A stretch of DNA of 64,000 nt, taken from Bacillus sp. N13C7 (GTDB lineage Bacteria; Bacillota; Bacilli; Bacillales; Bacillaceae). The stretch is taken from contig NZ_JALAMO010000005.1 of NCBI RefSeq assembly GCF_026790065.1, forward strand, positions 62,001-126,000. Reading direction: 5' to 3'. The notes under the pieces were generated by a model. The model searched no databases. It was given only the letters and a program-made list of their open reading frames with translations, and was not told where the DNA came from. Made by a program: the position numbers and the translations under genes. Positions 45,820-54,505 of this stretch are shown in pieces. Numbering within the stretch: the first letter of the stretch is position 1; each line of letters begins with the position of its first letter.

Positions 45820-47295
45820 AAAAAAAGCATAAAGCTTTATATTGCTGTTTTGCTGCTTTTCATCGTTGCTTCGGTTCCTTATATGCATCAAGCTGCACAG
45901 GCCGCTGAAAAACAAGATGCACTTGCCGGACAGATCAATAAGGTGTTAGCTGATCATCCTGCACTTAAAGGCGCAATGGCAGGCATCACGGTTCGTTCTG
46001 CGGAAACAGGCGCTGTTTTATATGAGCATTCAGGAGACGTCCGGATGAGGCCCGCCTCCTCTCTGAAGCTTTTGACAGCAGCCGCAGCACTTTCTGTCCT
46101 TGGCGAGAACCATTCTTTTACAACCGAGGTCCGGACTGACGGCACCCTCAAAGGGAAAAAGCTAAATGGGAACCTTTATTTGAAAGGGAAAGGAGACCCG
46201 ACACTATTACCATCTGATTTTGAAGAAATGGCTAAGAAATTGAAACAGTCCGGTGTGAAAGAGATTAAAGGCAATCTGATCGGTGATGACACATGGTATG
46301 ATGACATCCGATTATCGCCTGATATGCCATGGAGTGATGAATCCACCTATTACGGCGCACAAATCTCCGCGTTAACAGCGTCTCCGAATGATGATTATGA
46401 TGCAGGCACTGTGATTATAGAGGTCACCCCAGGTAAAAAAGAGGGGAATAAGCCTGCCGTTTCTGTATCTCCGCAGACGGATTATGTAACGATTAAGAAC
46501 AATGCCGAAACGACTGCGGCTGGCCAAAAGAAAGACCTCACGATTGAAAGAGAGCATGGCACAAACACGATTATAATTGAAGGAAGCATACCGGTTGACG
46601 CAAGCAAGACAAAGGATTGGATTGCCGTCTGGGAGCCAACCGGTTACGCTTTGGATTTATTTAAGCAGGCGCTAAAAAAACAAGGAATTACTGTAAAAGG
46701 GAACATCAAGACGGGTGCAGCACCCAGTTCCTCAGACGTGCTAATCTCTCATCACTCAATGCCTCTATCAAAACTATTTGTTCCGTTTATGAAATTAAGC
46801 AATAACGGACATGCAGAAGTACTCGTTAAAGAAATGGGGAAAGTGAAAAAAGAAGAGGGGAGCTGGGAAAAGGGACTTGAAGTGGTAAACAGCAGTCTTC
46901 CGAACTTCGGCATCGACTCCAAATCACTCGTTTTAAGGGACGGATCAGGAGTCTCTCATATTAATACTGTATCTTCAGATCAAATCTCTCAGCTGTTGTA
47001 TGACATTCAGGATGAGAAATGGTTCCCATCTTATCTACATTCTCTGCCTGTAGCAGGCAATAGTGACAGAATGATAGGCGGAACGCTGAGGAACCGCTTG
47101 AAAGACACACCTGCACAAGGAAAAGTAAGAGCCAAAACCGGATCACTAAGCACAGTCAGCTCTTTATCCGGGTATGCAGAAACTAAGAGCGGAAAAACCC
47201 TTGTTTTTTCTATTCTTTTAAACGGATTGATTGATGACGAGGATGGAAAAGATATTGAGGACCAAATTGCTGTCATCTTGGCAAATCAATCATAA
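45820..47295 (+). CDS. dacC: D-alanyl-D-alanine carboxypeptidase DacC (PBP4a)
   Basis: 491 residues from ATG 45820 ([13 protein letters not shown]); an earlier frame from 45790 has no better ribosome site. A signal peptide ends near AAQAA. Class C penicillin-binding motifs are intact: SxxK in [15 protein letters not shown] (about residue 82), SxN in [14 protein letters not shown] and KTG in [16 protein letters not shown]. It trims the terminal D-Ala of peptidoglycan stem peptides and is made late in growth and in sporulation. A terminator follows immediately, and beyond it the plipastatin operon found here in B. subtilis 168 is missing. Confidence 0.95.
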   Translation, partial: KKSIKLYIAVLLLFIVASVPYMHQAAQAAEKQDALAGQINKVLADHPALKGAMAGITVRSAETGAVLYEHSGDVRMRPASSLKLLTAAAALSVLGENHSFTTEVRTDGTLKGKKLNGNLYLKGKGDPTLLPSDFEEMAKKLKQSGVKEIKGNLIGDDTWYDDIRLSPDMPWSDESTYYGAQISALTASPNDDYDAGTVIIEVTPGKKEGNKPAVSVSPQTDYVTIKNNAETTAAGQKKDLTIEREHGTNTIIIEGSIPVDASKTKDWIAVWEPTGYALDLFKQALKKQGITVKGNIKTGAAPSSSDVLISHHSMPLSKLFVPFMKLSNNGHAEVLVKEMGKVKKEEGSWEKGLEVVNSSLPNFGIDSKSLVLRDGSGVSHINTVSSDQISQLLYDIQDEKWFPSYLHSLPVAGNSDRMIGGTLRNRLKDTPAQGKVRAKTGSLSTVSSLSGYAETKSGKTLVFSILLNGLIDDEDGKDIEDQIAVILANQS

Positions 47296-47301
47296 CGGCA
47301 G

Positions 47302-47331
47302 ACCTGTTTTCAAAGGAAAACAGGTTTTTTT
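47302..47331 (+). terminator. Terminator after dacC
   Basis: ACCTGTTTTC (47302-47311) pairs with GAAAACAGGT (47316-47325), followed by T residues. Confidence 0.8.
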
Positions 47332-47520
47332 ATGTCTTTAATAATGTTCTGACCCTGTTGATAACAAATGGACACATTACACGAAACGCGGACTTTCTTT
47401 CCTTTGTATGCGAGTAGGCAGGGAACAGCTTTCCATTATGCGTCACCAACCGTTTCTTTATAATTTGTTGAAAATGAATGGAGAATAGAACAGAAAGAAT
47501 TGTACAACCTTATCGGATCT

Positions 47521-47601
47521 ATGCAGTATTAGCCGCTCCAATAGCACAATGAAGGGTTTTGACTATGAAACGGCGCTTTAGACAAAATAGCAATACTGCA
47601 T
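47521..47601. repeat. Inverted repeat in the dacC-yngL scar
   Basis: ATGCAGTATT (47521-47530) and AATACTGCAT (47592-47601) are perfect 10-base inverted arms around 61 bases. They lie in the 424-base gap 47296-47719 that replaces the pps operon. Otherwise the gap holds the dacC terminator and a hairpin GACAGAG/CTCTGTC near 47620-47650 that may be the old operon terminator. No gene is visible. Confidence 0.55.
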
Positions 47602-47619
47602 AAACGATAAGCTGGATTA

Positions 47620-47655
47620 TCGGACAGAGGCCATTCTCTGTCTGTCTTTCTTTTT
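47620..47655. terminator. Orphan terminator-like hairpin
   Basis: GACAGAG pairs with CTCTGTC around a six-base loop, followed by TGTCTTTCTTTTT. No gene now precedes it; it could be left from the lost pps operon. Confidence 0.45.
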
Positions 47656-47719
47656 GTATCAAGAATGGATAAAGGACACTAGGGAATGATAACATCAACC
47701 TTTTTCTTGGAGGCTTGTC

Positions 47720-48112
47720 ATGGACCATCTTTCTTGGCTTACTTTTATCATGCTGATTCTAGCCAGTTACAGGCTGACACATTTGATTGTATTCGACAAA
47801 ATCACGGAGTTTATCCGAAAACCTTTTATGAAAAAGAAAAGGATCGTCGATCAAAACGGGCATGTGGACGAAAAAAGCGTGCCGGCTTCTAACTTTGGAT
47901 ACATGCTCAATTGCTACTGGTGTGCCGGCGTTTGGTGTGCCATCTTGATCGGGCTCGGCTATCTTTTTTTGCCCCGTATTGCAGTTCCAGTGATCTTTAT
48001 TTTAGCCATCGCTGGAGCACAAGCGATTCTTGAAACAGCTGTCGGTGTGGGCGTTAAACTCATTGATGTGTTAAAGAGCCTGCAAACCATGATAAATGAT
48101 AAAAAGTCCTAA
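47720..48112 (+). CDS. yngL: DUF1360 membrane protein YngL
   Basis: 130 residues. Helices are at about residues 4-17 (WLTFIMLILASYRLTHLIVF), 67-85 (CYWCAGVWCAILIGLGYLFL) and 88-110. The family signature is the Cys-rich NCYWCAGVWCA, which could bind a metal or form a disulfide, plus RLTHLIVFDKITEFIRKPF. Function unknown. Spore-coat-related DUF1360 proteins (CotJ-like neighbours) are known in other loci, but nothing here shows this role. Next to dacC because the pps operon is absent. Confidence 0.85.
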   Translation: MDHLSWLTFIMLILASYRLTHLIVFDKITEFIRKPFMKKKRIVDQNGHVDEKSVPASNFGYMLNCYWCAGVWCAILIGLGYLFLPRIAVPVIFILAIAGAQAILETAVGVGVKLIDVLKSLQTMINDKKS

Positions 48113-48145
48113 GCTGCCCCTAAAATGCTTCAGGACTTTTTTCGT
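48103..48145 (+). terminator. Terminator after yngL
   Basis: AAAGTCCT (48103-48110, overlapping the stop region) pairs with AGGACTTT (48132-48139), followed by T residues. Confidence 0.6.
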
Positions 48146-48264
48146 TTATCTGGTGATATAGATATAAATCCCGATTTCTTCCATCCGTTTAAGCACCCTT
48201 TTACAGCCAGGGAATACCGTAATAGCGAATAGTGAAAGTGATGTAATGGGGGAGAAGAAACAGC

Positions 48265-49797
48265 ATGAAGGTTTGTCAAAAGTCGATTGTCCGTTTCCTT
48301 GTCAGCTTGATCATCGGAACGTTTGTCATCTCCGTTCCGTTTATGGCCAATGCACAGTCTGACAGGGAGCTGAGAGCCGTATGGATTGCTTCCGTATTAA
48401 ATATTGATTGGCCGTCAAAAAAAGGGTTATCTATGGAAGACCAAAAACAAGAGTATATCAAGCTGCTGGACGATGTGCAGAAAATGGGGATGAATGCCGT
48501 TATTGTTCAAATTAAACCGACGGCAGATGCCTTTTATCCGTCCGCTTACGGACCTTGGTCTGAATACTTAACCGGTGTCCAAGGGAAAGACCCGGGCTAT
48601 GATCCTCTTGCATTTATGATTGAAGAAACCCATAAACGAAATTTGGAATTTCACGCATGGTTTAACCCTTACCGTATTACGATGAATCATACAGACCTCA
48701 ATAAATTATCTGAGGATCACCCGGCAAGAAAGCATCCAGACTGGGTTGCCGCCTACGGAAAGCAACTGTATTATCATCCGGGTATTCCTGAAGCGAGAGA
48801 TTTTATTGTTAAAGGCATTGAAGAAGTCGTAAAACATTATGATATCGATGCCGTTCATATGGATGATTATTTTTACCCATACAAAATAGCGGGACAGGAA
48901 TTTCCTGATCAAGCACAGTACGAACAATACGGAAAAGCCACTTTTTCCAATATTGATGACTGGCGGCGGGATAACGTAAACCGGCTTGTCAAACAAATCA
49001 ATCAAACAATTAAAGCTGCAAAACCATATGTCAAATTCGGTATCAGTCCCTTTGGTGTATGGAGAAACGCGGCAGATGACCCGACCGGATCGAATACCAA
49101 AGCAGGCGTCAGAAATTATGACGACCTTTATGCAGATACAAGACATTGGATCCAAGAAGGCGACATCGATTATATTGCCCCGCAAATCTATTGGAGCATC
49201 GGCTTTAACGCTGCTGCTTACGACGTGCTGGCTGATTGGTGGAGCAATGAAGTCAAAAATAAGCCTGTTCATTTATATATTGGCCAGGCAGCTTATAAAA
49301 TCAATAACAACTTTGATCCGCCCTGGTCCGACCCCGAGGAGTATGTAAGACAAATCACTTTGAACCGTCAGCTTGAGCTGGTGAAAGGAAGCATGCATTT
49401 CAGCCTCAAAGACCTCAACAAAAATCCGCTTGGCATCAAAGACAGGCTCATCACCGAGCTTTACAGCCAGCCGGCATTGGTTCCGCAAATGCCTTGGCTT
49501 GACAGTACAGTCCCAAAAAAGCCAAAGCTCTCAAAAGTGACCGAAAACAAAAACGGCAATCTTCTGCACATTCAAGACCATCCATCAAATCAAAAAACGA
49601 AAGAAACAGCTTATTATGCGATATACAGAACCGAAGGGAAAAAGAACAAAACATTGCTGGCAACCGCGAGAAAGACAAATGAGCAGCAAACCTTCTTAGA
49701 TGACACGGCAGATCCAAATAAGCAGTATACGTATTATGTCACTTCAGCAGACCGGCTTCATAACGAAAGCGAGGCTTCCAAACGAAAAACAAAATAA
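48265..49797 (+). CDS. yngK: Secreted glycoside-hydrolase-like protein YngK (DUF187/GHL10)
   Basis: 510 residues with a signal peptide (about residues 1-30, ending near MANAQS). The catalytic-type TIM barrel has ELRAVWIASVLNIDWPSKKG at its start, MGMNAVIVQIKPTADAFYPS, EFHAWFNPYRITMN, YDIDAVHMDDYFYPY (acidic pair), GISPFGVWRN and YIAPQIYWSIGF. A C-terminal fibronectin-like segment (about residues 410-510) ends the protein. The family (GHL10, DUF187) acts on peptidoglycan- or polysaccharide-type substrates, but the exact one for YngK is not known. A single transcript. Confidence 0.88.
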   Translation: MKVCQKSIVRFLVSLIIGTFVISVPFMANAQSDRELRAVWIASVLNIDWPSKKGLSMEDQKQEYIKLLDDVQKMGMNAVIVQIKPTADAFYPSAYGPWSEYLTGVQGKDPGYDPLAFMIEETHKRNLEFHAWFNPYRITMNHTDLNKLSEDHPARKHPDWVAAYGKQLYYHPGIPEARDFIVKGIEEVVKHYDIDAVHMDDYFYPYKIAGQEFPDQAQYEQYGKATFSNIDDWRRDNVNRLVKQINQTIKAAKPYVKFGISPFGVWRNAADDPTGSNTKAGVRNYDDLYADTRHWIQEGDIDYIAPQIYWSIGFNAAAYDVLADWWSNEVKNKPVHLYIGQAAYKINNNFDPPWSDPEEYVRQITLNRQLELVKGSMHFSLKDLNKNPLGIKDRLITELYSQPALVPQMPWLDSTVPKKPKLSKVTENKNGNLLHIQDHPSNQKTKETAYYAIYRTEGKKNKTLLATARKTNEQQTFLDDTADPNKQYTYYVTSADRLHNESEASKRKTK

Positions 49798-49806
49798 GAA
49801 ATAAAC

Positions 49807-49832
49807 AGGACGGCTTTCTAAGTCGTCTTTTT
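49807..49832 (+). terminator. Terminator after yngK
   Basis: GACGGC and GTCGTC pair with one G-U, followed by TTTTTTA. Confidence 0.55.
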
Positions 49833-49916
49833 TAGAAAAAGTGATTTTGCAGACAGGAAACTATGATACGCCGCTGAATTTGTTAAAGAAACGAAAAAGA
49901 CGAGGGAGAGACTCAC

Positions 49917-50483
49917 ATGAATATAGAAGCGGTTTTTGGACATTTTCCAGTATTGGAATCTGAGAATCTGGTTTTAGGTAAAATCGAAGAGGTGCACGTG
50001 CAGGATGTATTTTCAATCTATGATAATGACAAAGTATTCGAATACTGCGGTATCATCCCGAAACATAACATTAAAACAGTACATAAAATGATTGGCCATT
50101 TTGATCGGGATTACAACAAAAAAAGCAGAATCAAATGGGGAATCTTCCCGAAAAGTCAAGAGAATACGTTGGCGGGAATCATAGAAGCGATGGATTTCAA
50201 CGTAAAAGTAAACATGGTAACGATTGGCTACTACTTGGCTGAAGAATATTGGGGGAGAGGCATTACAACGGAATCCGTCCGCATGCTTGTCTCATTTTTA
50301 TTTGAGAAAGCCAATATAAACAGAATTCAAGCTGAAGTTATGCCAGCCAATGAGGCTTCAAAAAACGTCCTCTTAAAAAACAATTTTATGAAGGAGGGAG
50401 TAATCAGACAAGCTTCCTATTGGTCTGGTAAAGGAGTGGTCGATTTAGAAATATACGGCCTTCTTAAAAACGATTACGTATAA
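49917..50483 (+). CDS. GNAT N-acetyltransferase (RimJ-like)
   Basis: 188 residues with GGGAGAG upstream. The GNAT signature is visible: ESENLVLGKIEEVHVQDVFS at the start, MVTIGYYLAEEYWGRGITTE (acetyl-CoA loop WGRGITTES), and the NEASKNVLLKNNFMKEGVIRQ C-terminal motif. It would acetylate an amine; the target is unknown. I do not recall this gene between yngK and yngJ in B. subtilis 168, so it may be strain-specific, but that needs an alignment. It resembles YoaA at 24457-24990 only at family level. Confidence 0.8.
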   Translation: MNIEAVFGHFPVLESENLVLGKIEEVHVQDVFSIYDNDKVFEYCGIIPKHNIKTVHKMIGHFDRDYNKKSRIKWGIFPKSQENTLAGIIEAMDFNVKVNMVTIGYYLAEEYWGRGITTESVRMLVSFLFEKANINRIQAEVMPANEASKNVLLKNNFMKEGVIRQASYWSGKGVVDLEIYGLLKNDYV

Positions 50484-50538
50484 ATCTTTCTTTTTCAAAT
50501 TCAAAAAATTGTTCAGCATAACGAGATTGAACTATAAG

Positions 50539-50558
50539 TTAGTTATTGAACTGACTAA
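50539..50558. promoter_or_regulatory. Putative operator of the TetR gene
   Basis: TTAGT (50539-50543) and ACTAA (50554-50558) are inverted around 10 bases, just before the ribosome site of the TetR gene. TetR proteins often bind such a dyad in their own promoter. Confidence 0.5.
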
Positions 50559-50576
50559 TTCATAAGGAGGAGCGGC

Positions 50577-51158
50577 ATGGCGAAACCAAATGTTATTTCC
50601 AAAGAAACACTCATTGAATGTGCCAAGACATGCATCACAGAAAACGGGTTAGAAAAACTGACATTAAAATCAGTAGCAGAACAAGCTGGTGTCAGCCAAG
50701 GCACAGTTTATTATCATTTCCGCACGAAAGAAAACCTCATGCTGGAGGTGGTTCGCCACGTGTGCGGCAGCTCATGGGCGAACATACAGAACAGCCGGCT
50801 CCCGTCAAGCGAAAAGCTGAGAGAGGCTTTGATGTCCACAAAAGCTCGAACGAAAGAAAATGGGGATTATCATCGGTTATTTTTAACGCTGATCGTATCA
50901 AGCTTCCAAAATGAACGGATCAAAGAGCAGCTATGTCATCTGCTACAAACTGAAAATCAATGTCTGACAGAAGAGCTCACTCAATTGTGGGGCAAATCCC
51001 CAATTGATGGCGTTTCCTTGGCAACCTGGGGAATGATGCTGAATGCTTTAATTGACGGGCTTGCCATACAGTCTCTCATTTCCGATGATTTTTCCTCAGA
51101 AGGTGTTTATCAGGAGCTCGAATGGATTTTGGTGAAGCTGACTGAAAAAATGAGGTAA
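50577..51158 (+). CDS. TetR/AcrR-family transcriptional regulator
   Basis: 193 residues with AAGGAGGAG before the ATG. The N-terminal helix-turn-helix is LTLKSVAEQAGVSQGTVYYH with FRTKENLMLEVV, the standard TetR pattern. The C-terminal half is the ligand domain. Neighbours are a small membrane protein 18 bases downstream and the branched-chain acyl-CoA degradation operon (yngJ onwards), so it may respond to acyl-CoA or fatty acids and control one or both, in the way FadR/PsrA-type TetR proteins do. That is inference. An inverted repeat at 50539-50558 may be its operator. Confidence 0.82.
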   Translation: MAKPNVISKETLIECAKTCITENGLEKLTLKSVAEQAGVSQGTVYYHFRTKENLMLEVVRHVCGSSWANIQNSRLPSSEKLREALMSTKARTKENGDYHRLFLTLIVSSFQNERIKEQLCHLLQTENQCLTEELTQLWGKSPIDGVSLATWGMMLNALIDGLAIQSLISDDFSSEGVYQELEWILVKLTEKMR

Positions 51159-51176
51159 CACGAAAGGAGATCAAGC

Positions 51177-51572
51177 ATGTTTACTCAAAAATTAGGGCTT
51201 GTCCTCACGTTTTCATTTCTAGTCTGGCTAGGTGCCACACTATTTTTTGTGCTGTTTGGAGACGCTGTTTTAACAGATCCGGCCGAAGAACCTTTTTTGT
51301 TGAACTTTCTTCTCCTGGAAGCGGGCACCGCTCTCGTTTTATGCCTCGTGTTCTTTCTCTATCAAAAACTCGATCAATCACAGTACGCGGTAATCAAGCT
51401 CGGCCTATGGGGATCAGCGGTCGGTTTATTGATAGACACGTTTTCCCTTTGGAATCATCCCATTATCTTCCCGGCGCTATCAAAGGGGCAAGTCAATGCG
51501 TTTGCCATATGGATGGTATGCGCCTATGGCCTGTATTTGTTCATCCCGTTAATGTTTTCACATAAGAAATGA
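51177..51572 (+). CDS. Small four-helix membrane protein
   Basis: 131 residues with AAAGGAG 8 bases before the ATG. Four hydrophobic helices are seen at about residues 8-28, 43-63 (NFLLLEAGTALVLCLVFFLY), 74-90 (LGLWGSAVGLLIDTFSL) and 105-126. I do not recognise a family. It is 18 bases after the TetR gene, so the two are probably one transcript and this is a plausible target or partner of that regulator. Confidence 0.7.
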   Translation: MFTQKLGLVLTFSFLVWLGATLFFVLFGDAVLTDPAEEPFLLNFLLLEAGTALVLCLVFFLYQKLDQSQYAVIKLGLWGSAVGLLIDTFSLWNHPIIFPALSKGQVNAFAIWMVCAYGLYLFIPLMFSHKK

Positions 51573-51662
51573 TCCAGTTTTAATTTTCAGACTTCTTTTG
51601 TCAGGGAATGATTACAGAACTCGCCTAATAGGATGTTACAAAGATGTGAAGGAGGAAAGCAA

Positions 51663-52805
51663 GTGAATTTTGAGCTGACAAAAGAACAGCAAATGGTGCG
51701 TGAAATGGTAAAGGATTTTGCGAGAAAAGAAATTGCTCCTCACGCTGAACATGTAGATCAAACGGGCGAGTTCCCGATCCAAACATTTAAAAAAATGGGT
51801 GAGCTCGGGCTGATGGGTATTCCATTTCCCGAAGAATACGGCGGGTCAGGCGGAGATACGATTTCATATGCCTTAGCAGTTGAAGAAATCGGCAAAGCTT
51901 GCGGCAGTACTGGATTAAGTTATGCAGCAGCAGTCTCGCTCGGCGCAAGTCCTCTTTATTACTTTGGAACAGAAGAACAAAAACAGACGCATTTGACTCC
52001 GCTGGCCTCGGGCAAAGCACTCGGGTCATTCGGCCTGACGGAACCAAACGCCGGCTCAGATGCAGGAGGAACTCAAACAAAAGCGATTACAAACGGTGAC
52101 GAGTATGTAATCAACGGGGAAAAATGCTGGATCACGAATGCAAGCTACGCACGCACGGTGATTGTGACCGCAGTAACAGGCAAAAACAAAGACGGGAAAA
52201 ACATCATCTCCGCATTCATCGTGCCAACTGACACACCTGGACTTACGATCACAAGCCCGTACGATAAAATGGGCGTCCGCGGTTCAAATACAGCGGAAAT
52301 TTTGTTAGAGGATGTCAGAGTGCCCGCGGGCAACTTACTTGGCGATCCAACAAAAGGGTTTAAGCAGTTTCTCTACACGCTTGACGGCGGTCGGATCTCC
52401 ATTGCTGCTCTTGCAGTCGGCATTGCCCAAGCGGCACTTGAAGCATCATTGGCATACGCGAAAGAACGAAAGCAGTTCGGACAGCCGATTTCTTCCTTTC
52501 AGGCGATTCAATTTAAGCTTGCCGACATGGCGATGGAAATTGATCTGGCCCGGCAAATGGTGTTAAAAGCTGCTTGGCTGAAAGACCATCACCGCCCGTT
52601 CACAAAAGAAGCGGCGTATGCCAAGCTGTTTGCATCTGAAATGGCGACAAGGGCTTGCAATCAAGCCATTCAAATCCATGGAGGTTCAGGCTACATGAAA
52701 GAATATGGGGTAGAACGGATGCTGCGGGACGCAAAATTAATGGAAATCGGTGAAGGCACATCTGAAATTCAGCGTATCGTGATCGCCAGACAGCTTTTAA
52801 AATAA
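51663..52805 (+). CDS. yngJ: Acyl-CoA dehydrogenase YngJ (isovaleryl/short branched chain)
   Basis: 380 residues from GTG 51663 (MNFELTKEQQMVREMVKDFA) with GGAGG upstream. ACAD motifs: LGSFGLTEPNAGSDAGG, GEKCWITNASYARTVIV, YAKERKQFGQPISSFQAIQF, QIHGGSGYMKEYGVERMLRD and GEGTSEIQRIVIARQLL. The catalytic Glu lies in the last or Tyr-Gly-Val-Glu segment. It oxidises acyl-CoA to enoyl-CoA with FAD, likely isovaleryl-CoA given the downstream genes. It begins the yng operon, which in B. subtilis is expressed in the mother cell during sporulation and in carbon-limited growth. Confidence 0.9.
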   Translation: MNFELTKEQQMVREMVKDFARKEIAPHAEHVDQTGEFPIQTFKKMGELGLMGIPFPEEYGGSGGDTISYALAVEEIGKACGSTGLSYAAAVSLGASPLYYFGTEEQKQTHLTPLASGKALGSFGLTEPNAGSDAGGTQTKAITNGDEYVINGEKCWITNASYARTVIVTAVTGKNKDGKNIISAFIVPTDTPGLTITSPYDKMGVRGSNTAEILLEDVRVPAGNLLGDPTKGFKQFLYTLDGGRISIAALAVGIAQAALEASLAYAKERKQFGQPISSFQAIQFKLADMAMEIDLARQMVLKAAWLKDHHRPFTKEAAYAKLFASEMATRACNQAIQIHGGSGYMKEYGVERMLRDAKLMEIGEGTSEIQRIVIARQLLK

Positions 52806-52807
52806 AA

Positions 52808-52821
52808 TGTAAACGCTTTCG
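52808..52821 (+). promoter_or_regulatory. Candidate CcpA cre site between yngJ and yngI
   Basis: TGTAAACGCTTTCG matches the cre consensus TGWNANCGNTNWCA at all but the last position. It lies just after the yngJ stop and before yngI, so it could give catabolite repression of the operon by roadblock or promoter control. Confidence 0.65.
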
Positions 52822-52846
52822 ATCACTTGGAAAGGAGGAACATTGC

Positions 52847-54496
52847 ATGGCTGAACTCATCCATTCCACAATCGGCAGACTGCTGGAACAAATCGCTGAA
52901 ACCTATCCCGATCAAGAAGCGGTTGTTTATCCAGACAGAAATATCCGCTATACGTACGCCCAATTTAACAGTCTGTGCCGTCAAACTGCTAAAGGACTTA
53001 TGCGGATGGGACTTGGGAAAGGAGACCACGTAGCCATATGGGCTTCGAATATCCCCGAATGGCTTGCCGTTCAGTTCGCCACCGCGAAAATCGGAGCCGT
53101 GCTCGTTACCGTCAATACCAATTATCAAGCACACGAGCTCGATTACTTGCTGAAGCAATCAGATGCTGCGGCGCTTATTGTCATGGATTCTTACCGGGGC
53201 ACTTCTTACACAGATATCGTGAACAGCCTAATTCCAGAGTCGCAGGAAGCAAAGCCCGGCCAGCTGAACTCAGAACGTTATCCCTTTTTAAAAACGCTCA
53301 TTCATATTGGCGAAAAACGCTTTCCTGGCATGTATCATTGGGACGATATAGAGATATTGGCGAAAACAGTGACGGATGCTGAACTGGAAGCAAGAATGAA
53401 CAGCCTTGAAAAAGACGATGTGATTAACATGCAATACACATCAGGTACGACAGGGTTTCCTAAAGGCGTGATGCTTACGCATTTTAATGTCATCAATAAC
53501 GCTGTCAATATCGCAGAATGTATGGTGTTAACCTCTCAAGACCGCATGTGCATCCCAGTTCCGTTTTTTCACTGCTTCGGATGCGTGCTTGGGGTTTTGG
53601 CGTGTGTGTCAGTCGGGGCAGTCATGATACCTGTACAAGAATTTGATCCCGTTACTGTCCTCAAGACAGTCGAAAAAGAGAAATGCACAGCGCTTCATGG
53701 CGTACCGACCATGTTTATCTCAGAGCTGCATCATCCGGATTTTAATGCATATGATCTATCAACACTCCGAACAGGCATCATGGCCGGCTCACCCTGTCCA
53801 AGCGAGGTGATGAAAGCCGTGATTGAAAAGATGGGCATGACAGACATTACAATCGCCTATGGACAAACCGAAGCATCACCGGTTATTACGCAAACAAGAG
53901 CAAATGATTCCTTCATCAGAAGGGTCGAAACAACTGGCCGAGCCTTACCGCATGCAGAAGTAAAAATCGTAGAACCTGGGACATGTCGAGAAGTTCAAAG
54001 AGGCGTGCAGGGAGAGCTATGCACCCGCGGCTATCATGTCATGAAAGGCTACTATAAAGACGACGAAGCGACCAGAGAAGCAATCAATCCCGACGGATGG
54101 CTGTTCACCGGTGATCTTGCTGTCATGGATGAAGACGGGTACTGCCGTATTACTGGAAGATTAAAAGATATGCTCATCAGAGGCGGTGAGAACATTTATC
54201 CGCGGGAAATCGAAGAATTCCTATACCGGCATCCCGCCATTTTAGATGTACAGGTCGTTGGTGTCCCTGACGCAAAATTCGGAGAGGAGGCAGCTGCCTG
54301 GATTAAGCTGAAAGACGGTAAGAGTGTTTCACCTGATGAACTTAAAGCCTACTGCAAAGGGAAAATCGCGCGCCACAAAATTCCGCGTTATGTTATTTTT
54401 ACAGACGAGTACCCGATGACGGCTTCAGGCAAGATTCAAAAATATAAGCTGCGTGAAAAAACGATTGACATGTACCGCTTATCATCAAGTCAATGA
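52847..54496 (+). CDS. yngI: Acyl-CoA synthetase YngI (AMP-binding)
   Basis: 549 residues. The AMP-binding motif is MQYTSGTTGFPKGVMLTHFN (about residue 200), with IAYGQTEASPVITQT, WLFTGDLAVMDEDGYCRITG, GRLKDMLIRGGENIYPREIE and the C-terminal Lys in MTASGKIQKYKLR. It activates a carboxylic acid (probably a short or branched fatty acid) to the CoA ester with ATP. GGAGGA precedes the ATG. It is the second gene of the operon, 41 bases after yngJ, with a cre-like site in between. Confidence 0.9.
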   Translation: MAELIHSTIGRLLEQIAETYPDQEAVVYPDRNIRYTYAQFNSLCRQTAKGLMRMGLGKGDHVAIWASNIPEWLAVQFATAKIGAVLVTVNTNYQAHELDYLLKQSDAAALIVMDSYRGTSYTDIVNSLIPESQEAKPGQLNSERYPFLKTLIHIGEKRFPGMYHWDDIEILAKTVTDAELEARMNSLEKDDVINMQYTSGTTGFPKGVMLTHFNVINNAVNIAECMVLTSQDRMCIPVPFFHCFGCVLGVLACVSVGAVMIPVQEFDPVTVLKTVEKEKCTALHGVPTMFISELHHPDFNAYDLSTLRTGIMAGSPCPSEVMKAVIEKMGMTDITIAYGQTEASPVITQTRANDSFIRRVETTGRALPHAEVKIVEPGTCREVQRGVQGELCTRGYHVMKGYYKDDEATREAINPDGWLFTGDLAVMDEDGYCRITGRLKDMLIRGGENIYPREIEEFLYRHPAILDVQVVGVPDAKFGEEAAAWIKLKDGKSVSPDELKAYCKGKIARHKIPRYVIFTDEYPMTASGKIQKYKLREKTIDMYRLSSSQ

Positions 54497-54505
54497 GGTG
54501 AAGTC

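Noticed and set aside
46372-46557. Various 60-130 codon antisense frames inside dacC, gltA, yngK and other long genes.
   Set aside because: They mirror the codon pattern of well-supported genes and lack ribosome sites.
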